From: RGIG1995 sp045658315 | GTDB lineage: Bacteria > Bacillota > Clostridia > Oscillospirales > CAG-272 | Assembly: GCA_045658315.1 (NCBI GenBank) | Contig: JAZOUV010000016.1 | Span: 1 to 42,178 of the forward strand | Direction: 5' to 3' | Length of the DNA: 42,178 bases | Part shown: one piece after another, positions 7,370 through 15,861 of the stretch | Numbering within the stretch: the stretch's first letter is position 1 | How the letters are laid out: each line of letters opens with the position of its first letter | Program-made: the position numbers and the translations under genes | The notes under the pieces: generated by a model | The model's database searches: none | The model's input: the letters and a program-made list of their open reading frames with translations, nothing else | What the model was told of the DNA's origin: nothing

Positions 7370-8863
7370 TTAAATTAATATATGTCTGCCTTCTACCTTG
7401 CGGATTGAATCACCCTTTGAGTAAATCAATGTGTATTCCGCGATGTAGCGTGTTGTACCGTTTGTAACTCTCTGTGCAAGTTTTACGTCTAAAATATAGC
7501 CGTTTAACTGTACAGTTTGCCATGAGGTGTCATCACCCGTTAATTGAGTGATATATGCCTTTTGTGTGTTAGTTAGTTCTTTACCGACTGAAATTACACT
7601 GTTATTTAAGGCTTCATTAATAACACCTTGCAAAATTCCTGCAACCTGACCTACACCGTCAATATTTGCAGGGATTTTATCAACTGCGATCTCAAGATTA
7701 AGTATTTCGGTTGCCATTGCATCTTTTAACCAAATTTCATTGGCATATACTGCAATGTCCGTTCCGTCTGCCAAAAATCCGTCCTGATAAAATTCTATCT
7801 TTGCCCCGGCTTTTTGAGTTTGACCGTTGTAATTGATGTTCAAATTATCAAGAGTTTGGCTCAATGCGTTTGTGTCAACCGTTACCGCTTGATTTGGGAA
7901 CTGCTGAAACATATAGTTAACGGTTCCGTTTACCTTGTCATAGTTTGTTGCTGCAAGGATTGTTGCAGGCATCAAATAAGCAGGTAGAACACCTTCAAAC
8001 GGTTGATAATTGATAGCCATTCCGCTATGTGCTGCAGCAGCGGCAATGATTTCAGTATAGTTATCAGCGGTTACATCACCACAGTACATGTATTGATAAT
8101 TTTGTTCATCATTAAATGCACCGATGATATTAATACTGTCAACATCTAAAGAAGCATTAACAAAAGCATAAGAAGCAAAATTGTTTGATAATTCAATAGA
8201 TGTATTAAGTACATCCGCTAACCCCATTTCAGTCGTACCGTTTGAAAGTATCGGGCTTGATGCGGAATTCCAACCGCACATTGAAGCAAGGTCGCCTGTA
8301 GCTGCAACAATAACCGCTTCTCCGGTTGCACCGCCCGTAAGAATTAATGAACTTGTTGCGGAATCGTAAGTTACCGTTGCACCCGTCCATAATTCACCGC
8401 CTGCGGTATTACCTTGAATAAGTGTTTGCAATATTGTAGCAACATTAGCATAACTGTTAGCGGTTGAAAAATCAGCACCGCTGATTGTGTAAGAAGTACC
8501 GCCCATTGACAAAGTCATTGAACCGGATGTAACCGCTGCAAATTGTGCAACTGTTGCAAGCGTAGCCGTTGACCTTATAAACGGAGCAGTAGCGGTTAAT
8601 GAGTACCTCATAAATGAGATTTTACGAGGAGTATTAACCTGTTTTGACACCCAACCGAAGTAAGCACTTGCAATGTTTGCTTCATTGGAAGCGGAACCTG
8701 CAAAGTTTGCCACATCAGCGGATGACGTAAATTCGAGTACAGTGTTTACGGGAAAAAGAGCATTAGTTGTAAAAAGTCTTAAAATAAGGTCTTTTCTCGC
8801 TGCTGCACTCTGCCCGCCTATACCCGACGTAATACTTACGTATTTCGATTGAGAAATAGGCAT
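7370..8863 (-). CDS. Tail sheath protein (DUF3383)
   Basis: A 497-aa contractile sheath of the DUF3383 group. The N-terminus MPISQSKYVSITSGIGGQSA and the following segment LILRLFTTNALFPVNTVLEF are recognisable family signatures, as is YFGWVSKQVNTPRKISFMRY near residues 65-85. The C-terminal domain (AQRVTNGTTRYIAEYTLIYS) would form the sheath inter-subunit mesh. Presence of this gene establishes that the virion has a contractile tail. It is separated from the tube gene by 14 bases containing the tube ribosome site. Confidence 0.93.
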   Translation of the reverse strand: MPISQSKYVSITSGIGGQSAAARKDLILRLFTTNALFPVNTVLEFTSSADVANFAGSASNEANIASAYFGWVSKQVNTPRKISFMRYSLTATAPFIRSTATLATVAQFAAVTSGSMTLSMGGTSYTISGADFSTANSYANVATILQTLIQGNTAGGELWTGATVTYDSATSSLILTGGATGEAVIVAATGDLASMCGWNSASSPILSNGTTEMGLADVLNTSIELSNNFASYAFVNASLDVDSINIIGAFNDEQNYQYMYCGDVTADNYTEIIAAAAAHSGMAINYQPFEGVLPAYLMPATILAATNYDKVNGTVNYMFQQFPNQAVTVDTNALSQTLDNLNINYNGQTQKAGAKIEFYQDGFLADGTDIAVYANEIWLKDAMATEILNLEIAVDKIPANIDGVGQVAGILQGVINEALNNSVISVGKELTNTQKAYITQLTGDDTSWQTVQLNGYILDVKLAQRVTNGTTRYIAEYTLIYSKGDSIRKVEGRHILI

Positions 8864-8866
8864 GTT

Positions 8867-9412
8867 TTACACTCCTTTTACTGTCTTAATTTGTATTGAA
8901 TCCACGCTGTCTTGAGGGCTGATTAGCGATTGGACTAAAATAAACGTCACACTAAAAAACGGCATAAATTCAAAATTGTCACTGTCATCAAAAAAGTCAG
9001 GGGTTTGTACCTCTGACGGTTGATATATTAAATACCCTAACGCTCTCAAATCCTGAATAGCATAAGGGTTTAACATGTATGTTTTTAAATACTCCAAAAC
9101 ATCCGCACTGTTTAAGGTTTCTGCAGTATCGTCCAATTCTCTCCTGCGCAAAGCGGAAAATTGAACATCCACTTGCTCTTTAAACCCGTCTGTTCTTTTG
9201 TATTCGTTTTCTATATCTTTATAATGCCGATATTGCCAACCTCTCCGGCTTTTTGTTGTAGCCGTTACATAGATTGTCGGGTTGATTTCCGTTAATTTAA
9301 TCGGTTGTTTTAGTTGCAGCACTTGCCAACCTTGAATATCAAGAGCGGATAAAGCAGCATTAATAAAATCGATTATATCGGCATATATTTGGTTTTCGGA
9401 TTTAATTGCCAT
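8867..9412 (-). CDS. Neck/tail terminator protein (gp12-like)
   Basis: A 181-aa protein in the neck position immediately upstream of the sheath. I prefer the ATG at 9412, which overlaps the stop of the preceding gene (TAATG), over the in-frame start 42 bases earlier at 9454, which would begin inside that gene. Sequence such as QIYADIIDFINAALSALDIQ and the FMPFFSVTFILVQSL segment near the C-terminus match phage neck terminator proteins that cap the tail before head joining. Assignment by synteny plus family resemblance. Confidence 0.75.
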   Translation of the reverse strand: MAIKSENQIYADIIDFINAALSALDIQGWQVLQLKQPIKLTEINPTIYVTATTKSRRGWQYRHYKDIENEYKRTDGFKEQVDVQFSALRRRELDDTAETLNSADVLEYLKTYMLNPYAIQDLRALGYLIYQPSEVQTPDFFDDSDNFEFMPFFSVTFILVQSLISPQDSVDSIQIKTVKGV

Positions 9413-9780
9413 TATCGCGCCCTTTTTACTTCCACCGCCAGCACTCCGCACCAACCGTCATAATTAAACCAGTTTGCATTCTTAACGGTTTCAAAAGTTT
9501 TGCCGTCATAAATAAATCTATCCGGCTGTGATTGCGTTTCGTTCCCTTTTATGTCAATAGAGCCGTAAAAGATTTTATAATTCTTTTCTAAACTCAAACC
9601 CATTTGCTCATAAAGTGAGTTTTCAGGACTTTGTACAGAACCGCTTATGGTAACGGGTTCGGCATAAGTCGGAATCTTAATTCCAAATTCATTTACCCCT
9701 TCGCCTAAAAACTTTTCATACTGATAAGTTTCAGGCGGTATAAGTTTTAGTGCTTTTTGTAGTAAATTTGTTCTTAACAT
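9412..9780 (-). CDS. Neck/collar (stopper-like) protein
   Basis: A 122-aa beta-rich protein between the tail-completion and tail-terminator genes. Its pattern (GVNEFGIKIPTYAEPVTISG, FYGSIDIKG, and KTFETVKNANWFNYDGWCGV) matches the small phage collar protein family that occurs with DUF3383 sheaths and DUF4054 head-completion proteins. It likely acts as the head-tail stopper or neck ring. Start ATG overlaps the upstream gene by one base. Family assignment is moderate. Confidence 0.7.
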   Translation of the reverse strand: MLRTNLLQKALKLIPPETYQYEKFLGEGVNEFGIKIPTYAEPVTISGSVQSPENSLYEQMGLSLEKNYKIFYGSIDIKGNETQSQPDRFIYDGKTFETVKNANWFNYDGWCGVLAVEVKRAR

Positions 9781-10286
9781 TAGAGTTTTGTTACCTTATG
9801 AGAAACTGAATCAAACATTTCGCCTGTATCAATAAGACGTTTTGTAAGGCTTCCCTTTGTCTTTTTATCAGCCATTCTGCTTTGTCGTTTCTTTATCGTG
9901 CTTTCTTTTAACGGCGGATTATCAACTGCGGCAATAGCCTTTGCTATATCCCCTTCAATCATCAGTGCAATACGTTCCATTGCTGTATCGGGGTTAATAT
10001 TCCCTAAAAAAACACTTTGCCATGCTTCCTGAAACTTTTGTTTCCATTTGACTTTATTTTCTTCCTGCGCTGCTTCCCAAAAGTGAGTAGGTGGAATAAC
10101 TATTGTCCAAGAACTTTCACCCCTTGACTGATTAATTACCGCCCCATAATTCTGAACTGCTGCAATACCGCCAATGGGAGCACCATTTGAATATTTGCTG
10201 TTCTCAAACCATCCTGCCTGTATAAGATAATCAGAATGTTTTTCAGTAAGTGCATCCCAAACTTTTTTGTTACTTTTACGTTTCAT
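9780..10286 (-). CDS. Tail completion / HK97 gp10-like protein
   Basis: A 168-aa protein with the character of HK97 gp10-type tail completion proteins: a basic N-terminus, an aromatic-rich segment AGWFENSKYSNGAPIGGIAA, a PPTHFWEAAQEENKVKWKQK segment and a C-terminal LTKRLIDTGEMFDSVSHKV. The last two blocks (PP-R/H-x-F around residue 85 and T/S-L-x-D-T-G-E/x-L/M near the end) are characteristic of the family. It lies between the head-completion and collar genes. Confidence 0.75.
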   Translation of the reverse strand: MKRKSNKKVWDALTEKHSDYLIQAGWFENSKYSNGAPIGGIAAVQNYGAVINQSRGESSWTIVIPPTHFWEAAQEENKVKWKQKFQEAWQSVFLGNINPDTAMERIALMIEGDIAKAIAAVDNPPLKESTIKKRQSRMADKKTKGSLTKRLIDTGEMFDSVSHKVTKL

Positions 10287-10455
10287 TCTTCTTTTTCTTG
10301 TCTAAGTTGAATTCAGAATTATAATAATCTTGGTTTACTTGTATTTGGTATATTTGCCCCTCATAATTTGTATCTGAGCAAATCTCCTCTTTTGTAAACA
10401 AGGTTTTACCTAAAAACTTGTAATTTGTTGTTTTAGTCCAAAAGTTATTCTGCAT
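10276..10455 (-). CDS. Small 59-aa protein in the neck gene cluster
   Basis: An open frame of 59 codons starting two bases after the stop of the 10458-10898 gene and ending 11 bases inside the start of the next gene, which is the tight spacing seen elsewhere in this operon. It begins MQNNFWTKTTNYKFLGKTLF and ends with a Lys-rich tail. It fills what would otherwise be a 170-base gap. I recognise no family. Tight coupling to both neighbours is the main support. Confidence 0.6.
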   Translation of the reverse strand: MQNNFWTKTTNYKFLGKTLFTKEEICSDTNYEGQIYQIQVNQDYYNSEFNLDKKKKNET

Positions 10456-10457
10456 TT

Positions 10458-10898
10458 TTACACTCCGTACAAAGGATATTCCCGAACCATTATGCTGTCA
10501 TAAGGTGCAGTGACTTTTATTCCTTTGCCTCTTGCAAACATCAAAAGTTCACGAACATTATTGTATTGTCCGCCTCGTTGTTCGTCTGAATCTCTTAAGA
10601 ACCTTACACCATAAAGAGCAATCTCTTTATATCCTTTAAGAATTGCATAAGCTACTAAATAACTCACAGTATTATTAAAATACTGACCGCCTACAAGTTG
10701 CTCACATTCCGCAAAAGGAAAATTTGACCTTATTATATCAGCTCTCGGATTTGCGCCTCTTGCGTGTATATCAAACCACAATGTAACTCTTGGCGGCTCT
10801 ATTTTGTGCCAATTAAAACACCATATATCCCATTCAGGATTATCAAACGGTGCCTTAAATTTGGTTTGAAGTTTGCCTAAAATTGCAACTTTTTTCAT
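10458..10898 (-). CDS. Rossmann-like hypothetical protein in head-neck cluster
   Basis: A 146-aa protein that starts MKKVAILGKLQTKF, a nucleotide-binding-type first beta strand and loop, followed by a DIHARGANPRADIIR segment and AILKGYKEIALYGVRFLRDS, resembling the Rossmann core of DUF115/sialyltransferase-like phage proteins. It lies between the DUF4054 gene and the small 59-aa ORF, overlapping the former by four bases. No enzymatic activity can be assigned. Genes of this appearance are occasionally embedded in phage structural clusters with unknown role; it may be a decoration or modification function. Confidence 0.6.
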   Translation of the reverse strand: MKKVAILGKLQTKFKAPFDNPEWDIWCFNWHKIEPPRVTLWFDIHARGANPRADIIRSNFPFAECEQLVGGQYFNNTVSYLVAYAILKGYKEIALYGVRFLRDSDEQRGGQYNNVRELLMFARGKGIKVTAPYDSIMVREYPLYGV

Positions 10899-11296
10899 CT
10901 TAAAACTCTAACAGGCGAACCGCCGATATATCCCGGTGTTGCAAAATGGAAATCAAACAACATCCATAATTGCTGACCGTATGGAGTTAAAAAGAACCAG
11001 TAATTACTCTCATCAACCGGAGGCGGTACATTTGAGACACTAATTTTATCAATAGAGGCGCTTGCCTGAATTAATCCCGATGTATCACCGCTTGCTATTG
11101 CTCCCTGAATAGTGATTAAATGAGCCGTAAGTAAATATATTGCTAACTCTCTTGCACTATCAACCAAAAGACCGCAATTAAGTGTAGAAATATAATTTTG
11201 TGCTCTTTCAAGCATGATATTGATATATTCATTATCGGTAAATTCAGGAAACTTTGTTATAAAGTCCTCTGCTGAAACTGTTACATACATTGCCAT
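10895..11296 (-). CDS. Head completion protein (DUF4054)
   Basis: A 133-aa protein of the DUF4054 family, an adaptor that binds beneath the portal (gp15/HK97 gp6-like). The N-terminal EDFITKFPEFTDNEYINIML and the following helix with LAIYLLTAHLITIQGAIASG are typical, as is the NYWFFLTPYGQQLWMLF segment near residues 97-113 and the short C-terminal GGSPVRVLR. Gene order capsid, two small proteins, DUF4054, neck matches many DUF2184-capsid myophages. Confidence 0.88.
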   Translation of the reverse strand: MAMYVTVSAEDFITKFPEFTDNEYINIMLERAQNYISTLNCGLLVDSARELAIYLLTAHLITIQGAIASGDTSGLIQASASIDKISVSNVPPPVDESNYWFFLTPYGQQLWMLFDFHFATPGYIGGSPVRVLR

Positions 11297-11318
11297 GTAA
11301 AATTTTCCTTATTAAATC

Positions 11319-11337
11319 GGGGTACAAAATGTACCCC
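11319..11337 (-). other. Perfect 8-bp hairpin between head genes
   Basis: GGGGTACA (11319-11326) and TGTACCCC (11330-11337) form an 8-bp stem with a 3-base loop in the 48-base gap between the 119-aa protein gene and the DUF4054 gene. No T-run follows on the minus strand (GATTTAAT), so it may stabilise or process the mRNA; a T-run follows only in the plus direction. Confidence 0.7.
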
Positions 11338-11344
11338 TTTTAAA

Positions 11345-11704
11345 TTACTTATTTGTTTTAGGTGTTTTCTTACCTTTTTTGTTGTAATCATCAGGTGTTA
11401 ATTGTTTTGAAGCATCCTTGTTAAGGTTTTTGTCTGCCTTGTTTGCTTCTTTTTCTGTACCTAAAACCGCTAAAAACCCGTCTTCTAAGTGTTGTTTGAA
11501 TAACGGATGGCTTTTTAGTTTGTCAAACTTTTCTTCTGATAATTCCGTAACCGCACCTGACGGAGTTTCTAAAGTCTTTTTGTTTATAACATCCGCACCG
11601 CCTTTTATGGTTATTTCGTCGGTTACTACATTAATTTTATTTGCACCCTGAGTATAAAAAGCATAGGTTACAGGTGCAGCCATTTTGCTTGTAATATAAA
11701 TCAT
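11345..11704 (-). CDS. Capsid-adjacent small protein, paralogue A
   Basis: A 119-aa protein with a central segment KLKSHPLFKQHLEDGFLAVL that resembles the segment of its neighbour at 11705-12034 (KMAEHPVFKMHLKNGAVEVL). The two are therefore probably diverged tandem duplicates. The N-terminus is beta-rich; the C-terminus is a Lys/Asn/Asp-rich tail (residues ~88-119). The position directly after the capsid gene suggests a minor head protein. This type of small protein follows the capsid gene in some Mu-like and myophages, but no function can be claimed. Confidence 0.7.
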   Translation of the reverse strand: MIYITSKMAAPVTYAFYTQGANKINVVTDEITIKGGADVINKKTLETPSGAVTELSEEKFDKLKSHPLFKQHLEDGFLAVLGTEKEANKADKNLNKDASKQLTPDDYNKKGKKTPKTNK

Positions 11705-12034
11705 TTATTTACTCTCCTCTAATTTTGCTTTAAGTTTGTCTATTCCTGTATTTGGATTTACTTTTATGCCTTTATCTTTGCACTTTTGCAAAAGTCCTTG
11801 ACGGTACTTTTCTGCATCCTCTTTTGTTTTAAAAGTTTCACCTGTTTTGGATTCACTTTTTACAGGTTGTTCATCCCCTAAAACTTCTACAGCACCGTTT
11901 TTTAAGTGCATTTTAAATACAGGATGTTCAGCCATCTTTCTGTCAATTTCGTTTTCTTGTTTTCTTAGAAGAGTAAATTGCTCTTTACCTAATGTGTATG
12001 TGACATCATTGTCCATTTTGTTTAAAACTTTCAT
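11705..12034 (-). CDS. Capsid-adjacent small protein, paralogue B
   Basis: A 109-aa protein; I place the start at 12034 because GGAG precedes it at the right distance, while the longer frame to 12082 has no ribosome site and would run into the hairpin downstream of the capsid gene. The middle (residues ~34-55) matches paralogue A, and the C-terminus has a helix-extended-helix-like end (NTGIDKLKAKLEESK) reminiscent of SAP/HeH nucleic-acid-binding tails. Function unknown. Confidence 0.7.
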   Translation of the reverse strand: MKVLNKMDNDVTYTLGKEQFTLLRKQENEIDRKMAEHPVFKMHLKNGAVEVLGDEQPVKSESKTGETFKTKEDAEKYRQGLLQKCKDKGIKVNPNTGIDKLKAKLEESK

Positions 12035-12054
12035 TCTTACTCCTTTCTTGATAA

Positions 12055-12086
12055 AAGTGTGAAGGACATAAATGCCCCTCACACTT
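12055..12086 (-). other. Hairpin downstream of major capsid gene
   Basis: AAGTGTGA (12055-12062) pairs perfectly with TCACACTT (12079-12086), with a 16-base loop, in the 60-base gap after the capsid gene. No T-run follows on the minus strand. Together with similar hairpins after two other structural genes it suggests 3'-end stabilisation or partial attenuation to set protein ratios. Confidence 0.65.
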
Positions 12087-12094
12087 AATTAAAA

Positions 12095-13183
12095 TTAAAC
12101 ACCTGTGTATCTAACAATACCGATAGGTTGTGTTACCAATACACCTGCTGTTGCATTTGAATAGTCTTCCAAGAAAACTTTTGCTTTCTTTTCAGCACCA
12201 ATCAATCTGAATCTGTCAACACCTAACTGTCTTAAAACAGGTTTGCCGTTGATTTGTTCAGCAAATAAGTAGAATACATTAGCACCACCGTTTGCAGCAT
12301 CTAATTGAACTGCTGATTCGATAGTTACATTCGGATAATTTTGTTTAATGAAATCATAAACAGATTTACCGAATTGGTTTTCTACATTCAAGTATTCCAT
12401 TACAGCAACAGAAAGAACCATTTTTGCTCTATCTCTTTCAGGTTTGAACAAGTTGCCTGTTTGAGTCCTTAAAGCGGCAAATGCTGTTCTTATATCTGCT
12501 GTAATTTCTTCATATGTTTTAGATGCCCAAGTTGTTGCAGAACCTGCACCTGTAGCAACTGTAACGTATGCAGGAAGGTTAGGATCATTCAAGAAACCAT
12601 AAGTTCTATTGTTACCTTCGTTGTAACCAAAGAAAGCGATACTGTTTCTTTCAATGTCCAAAGATTCAGCTGCAGCGGCTCTCTTTTCAGTTTGAGAAGA
12701 GATGTTCATTGCACCTGCTCTTGCTTCTTCCAATACACCGACTTGCAATCCTTCTTCAAATCTTACGATATCACGTACTTCGTAGTTAGTATTCCAAGAA
12801 GAGAACGGAATATTTGTATGGTCACCGTAAGGCACTGCTTGACCTGTTCTTTCCAAAATAGTTTGAACAATAGATTCATCATGCCAATTTCCGACAAAAT
12901 CAATACCCATAATTGCATCTGCTTCTTTAGCAGCTGTAACTACTTCGATAATGTCAGGTAACCAGTGTTGTAAAAACTGAATGGGTGTAGTGATTGTAGG
13001 AGTTGTTACCCCTGCAACATCCGCATCCATTGCATAATAATTTTGCATTTCTTTCAATGCTGTTTTGTCAAAGCCGATACCCAACTTGTCAAGTGTTCCT
13101 TCTGTGGTTCTTGAATCCCAAGCAAAAGGACGAACTTGTGAAGCTGAAAGGTGGCTTCTTAATTTACTTTCTGTTCTTTGCAT
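12095..13183 (-). CDS. Major capsid protein (DUF2184, HK97 fold)
   Basis: A 362-aa major capsid of the DUF2184 family, a HK97-fold group. Visible landmarks: an N-terminal arm with SASQVRPFAWDSRTTEGTL, the segment TPIQFLQHWLPDIIEVVTAA, SWNTNYEVRDIVRFEEGLQV, and the segment FFGYNEGNNRTYGFLNDPNL typical of the family, then the C-terminal VFLEDYSNATAGVLVTQPIG. It is preceded by a strong AAGGAG and the decoration-like gene. No obvious long delta domain is present; the scaffold appears to be fused to the protease gene. Confidence 0.92.
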   Translation of the reverse strand: MQRTESKLRSHLSASQVRPFAWDSRTTEGTLDKLGIGFDKTALKEMQNYYAMDADVAGVTTPTITTPIQFLQHWLPDIIEVVTAAKEADAIMGIDFVGNWHDESIVQTILERTGQAVPYGDHTNIPFSSWNTNYEVRDIVRFEEGLQVGVLEEARAGAMNISSQTEKRAAAAESLDIERNSIAFFGYNEGNNRTYGFLNDPNLPAYVTVATGAGSATTWASKTYEEITADIRTAFAALRTQTGNLFKPERDRAKMVLSVAVMEYLNVENQFGKSVYDFIKQNYPNVTIESAVQLDAANGGANVFYLFAEQINGKPVLRQLGVDRFRLIGAEKKAKVFLEDYSNATAGVLVTQPIGIVRYTGV

Positions 13184-13201
13184 TTTATTATTCTCCTTTT
13201 A

Positions 13202-13702
13202 TTATGTTGAAGCCGGTATTACTTGGAAAGAACCAAGTTCTAATATTGAAACGTGGTTTGCTGCTGCAGAAACCTTGATAAATTTACCCGGAATTTGAGT
13301 ATGAGTATCAGGTATTGAAGCTGCATCAGCATAACCTGATATAGCACCTGTTGCGTTTGCAAATGCTGCAACATAACCCGGTGCAACAGCGGTTGCAGAT
13401 TTAACGAAAATATGACCCATGTCGCATATTTCGCCAAAAATACCTTCGTTTACTTCTAATGAAGCGTTAAGGTTTGCATAGTTAGCATATTGCTTAGGTT
13501 CAACCAAAACACCTAAAAACGCACCCGTACCGCCTACAACAGCCTCATTATCTGCTGTTCCTTGCGTGAAAGCATAACCTACTGTTGGTTGCGCTGAACT
13601 GTTTGCTAAGCAAGAATAAGGTGCACATCTGTGTGGTGAATCATCTGCAAATTCGCCCGGAACACCTAATACTTGATATCTTCCTACTGATGTTTGTACC
13701 AT
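13202..13702 (-). CDS. Virion structural protein, probable capsid decoration
   Basis: A 166-aa, Ala/Gly/Val-rich beta protein located between the protease/scaffold and the capsid gene, the usual place of the head decoration (cement) protein. Its composition (e.g. NAYANLNASLEV-type repeats of short side chains) and the pattern of short strands with FVKSATAVAPGYVAAFANAT resemble the cement proteins of DUF2184-capsid phages. Function is inferred from location and length. A strong GGAGG precedes the start. Confidence 0.7.
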   Translation of the reverse strand: MVQTSVGRYQVLGVPGEFADDSPHRCAPYSCLANSSAQPTVGYAFTQGTADNEAVVGGTGAFLGVLVEPKQYANYANLNASLEVNEGIFGEICDMGHIFVKSATAVAPGYVAAFANATGAISGYADAASIPDTHTQIPGKFIKVSAAANHVSILELGSFQVIPAST

Positions 13703-13703
13703 A

Positions 13704-14918
13704 TTAGTTACCTCCTTTCAGGTAAGCTTCAAATGCTGAATCTCTTTCAGGAGTTTTAACAGCACTATCAAGCGAGTATGTAACTTCTGATTTTTTATGT
13801 CCTGCAATATAGCCGCGTAATACAGAAACTTCCTGACCGTTAGAAACTTTAAGGTCAAGTTTGTCACAAGCGTATTTTGCAACTTCACGAGTTGACATAA
13901 ATTTGTATTTTGCATTATCGCCAATTAAAGGACGTACAGCTTCAACCAATGCATCACGCTGTCCGATTTCTTTAATCATTGAATCCATAGAAACAGTAAC
14001 TTCTGCTTCACCGTTTGAAACCGTTACTTCTGTTTCACCTGCAGGTGTTTCTTCTGTTTCTACTACAGCAGGTTCTTCAATAATTTCTTCATCTGCTGCT
14101 TTCTTTTCTTTGTCTTCTTTGACTTCTTCGTCATTTGCACCTTCTTCTGAATCGTTATAAGCAAGTTCTTCAATCTTACCTACAATTGTTCTCCAAAGTT
14201 CTTCGTCAACTTTGTCTTTTAGGATGCCGCCGATTTCGTCAATAAGTGCACGTTTGTCAACGTCTTCATCTTGGGTTTTGCACTCGTCCTTAGTCATCTC
14301 TTCAATGTCTTCATCAAGTGCGGACTTGCCAAGAGATTTTGCTTGAGTTTTTGTCATTTCTTTAATCTCCTTTATTGAGTCGAAAGTAATTTGCCTATCC
14401 ATCACTCGGACGTCTGCCCCCATTCGTCCTTCATCAACCAAGGCAACGTGATTGATTCTTAAATTTCTTTGTACGGCTTGATAAGGAACTCCCTCATATT
14501 CGCCGTTTTTTAATTCGTAGTCGCAAAAATAACCCATTGAGAGCTCTTTTTTGCCGTTTTCTATTTCTTCTTTTAGGGATTCGGAAAATATCTTTAAATC
14601 ACCGTAAATAATGCCGTCTTTAAAATAGACATCATCACCAATTACACCGTGAACCCCTTTTTCTTCTGCAGGCATCATTCCGGGTTTTGTTCCAAGCATT
14701 GTATGGTCATCAACTATCGGAACAAGTTTGAAACTGTTTAAAGTTTCTTCTGTGTTCAATTCTTCTTCCGGTCTTAATACCTGATAAATTTTATCGGGTT
14801 CTAAGTCCTCAGATATTTGTCTGCCTAAATACGGAAAAACCCCGACTTTTGAGAGGGGGTTATCTTTTATATACCAATAATCGTTATGGTCTATTTCTTT
14901 TTTATCTTGTGCTTGCAT
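13704..14918 (-). CDS. Prohead protease (DUF2213) fused to scaffold
   Basis: A 404-aa protein with an N-terminal DUF2213 protease domain (residues ~20-180) and an acidic, low-complexity C-terminal scaffold region (residues ~200-330, Glu/Asp-rich). Candidate catalytic residues are His72 in VDDHTMLG, Ser127 in ELSMGY and His157 in NHVAL, matching the His-Ser-His pattern of the herpesvirus-like/S78 prohead proteases. The protease is expected to cleave the scaffold and perhaps the capsid arm during maturation. Located between the gpF-like gene and the decoration gene. Confidence 0.9.
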   Translation of the reverse strand: MQAQDKKEIDHNDYWYIKDNPLSKVGVFPYLGRQISEDLEPDKIYQVLRPEEELNTEETLNSFKLVPIVDDHTMLGTKPGMMPAEEKGVHGVIGDDVYFKDGIIYGDLKIFSESLKEEIENGKKELSMGYFCDYELKNGEYEGVPYQAVQRNLRINHVALVDEGRMGADVRVMDRQITFDSIKEIKEMTKTQAKSLGKSALDEDIEEMTKDECKTQDEDVDKRALIDEIGGILKDKVDEELWRTIVGKIEELAYNDSEEGANDEEVKEDKEKKAADEEIIEEPAVVETEETPAGETEVTVSNGEAEVTVSMDSMIKEIGQRDALVEAVRPLIGDNAKYKFMSTREVAKYACDKLDLKVSNGQEVSVLRGYIAGHKKSEVTYSLDSAVKTPERDSAFEAYLKGGN

Positions 14919-14927
14919 AATTACTCC

Positions 14928-15809
14928 TTATGAGAGGTCAAACTCAACCACCGCAGCCATTCTGCAATGGCAATACGGAAGCTGCCCCGGATAACCTCGC
15001 TCGCCTGTTTTTTTGTCTATTACCGGCGGTCTGTCAAGGCTGAATATAAAGCCGTTTAGTCCGTTTGGTTCTCCGTCCTGTAATCCCGAAACACCATCCC
15101 ATCTTGTTTTATGGTAATCTCTCGGTTTTTGGCTTCCGCCTGAATGTACCCATTCAACTTTTTGTATTCCTGCGTCCTGCATATTTCTCAAATTAATTGA
15201 GTTGTATGCTTTTCGGGTTTGGTCTAAGGCAATGTTACGCGCCCTGCGTTTTGTCATTCCTTTGTATTTATTGAGTTCCTCTTCAATATGAGTAACCCCT
15301 AACCCTGCCTGAATAGAACGCATAACAGCACCTGTTATCTGTTCAAAATAATGCCCTTGCAGGTTTGTTATCAGGTTGACATTTTCATATACAAGTGCCT
15401 TTATAACTTCTTCTTTTTCGGGAGTTATTAAAGAACCTTTGAGCAAAAAACCGCCTTTTTCTCGGATTTCGTCTTGGGATTTGAACATTTCGTTCATCAT
15501 CCCCCAAAATGAAGTATTTGCGTAACGGTTTGTTTTTCTTATCATTCGCTCTGCAAAAGTCTTGCCCCTATCCTTAAACTTCTTTTCAAATAAATCTCTT
15601 AAAGAGTTTATTTTAATTCGGGATTGGCTTGAAATGCTTGCATCCTGTGTAAAGGTTATCTGTTCTTTATATTCCTTGTATAATGGCTTTAATTCTTCGT
15701 AAACTTCTTTGGTGAGGTCATCAACGAGTTTTAAAAGTTCTTTTACATACCACCGCTGAATGCCGACATTGAAGTTTAAAGGCTTGCCTTTAATTATGTT
15801 GTTTTTCAT
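14928..15809 (-). CDS. Phage head morphogenesis protein (Mu gpF/SPP1 gp7-like)
   Basis: A minor head protein of the Mu gpF family, 293 aa from the ATG at 15809. The frame extends to a GTG at 15884, but that would begin inside the inverted repeat after the portal gene, and an AAGAGG lies upstream of 15809. The C-terminal half has the family pattern: RARNIALDQTRKAYNSINLR, then VEWVHSGGSQKPRDYHKTRW, and finally GYPGQLPYCHCRMAAVVEF, with the conserved H and CxCR residues. It probably is packaged with the head and needed for DNA ejection or portal function. Confidence 0.88.
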   Translation of the reverse strand: MKNNIIKGKPLNFNVGIQRWYVKELLKLVDDLTKEVYEELKPLYKEYKEQITFTQDASISSQSRIKINSLRDLFEKKFKDRGKTFAERMIRKTNRYANTSFWGMMNEMFKSQDEIREKGGFLLKGSLITPEKEEVIKALVYENVNLITNLQGHYFEQITGAVMRSIQAGLGVTHIEEELNKYKGMTKRRARNIALDQTRKAYNSINLRNMQDAGIQKVEWVHSGGSQKPRDYHKTRWDGVSGLQDGEPNGLNGFIFSLDRPPVIDKKTGERGYPGQLPYCHCRMAAVVEFDLS

Positions 15810-15861
15810 TTTTCTTAACAAACCTCTTGAAAAAGGTTTAAAATGAGTTATAATGTAAATG

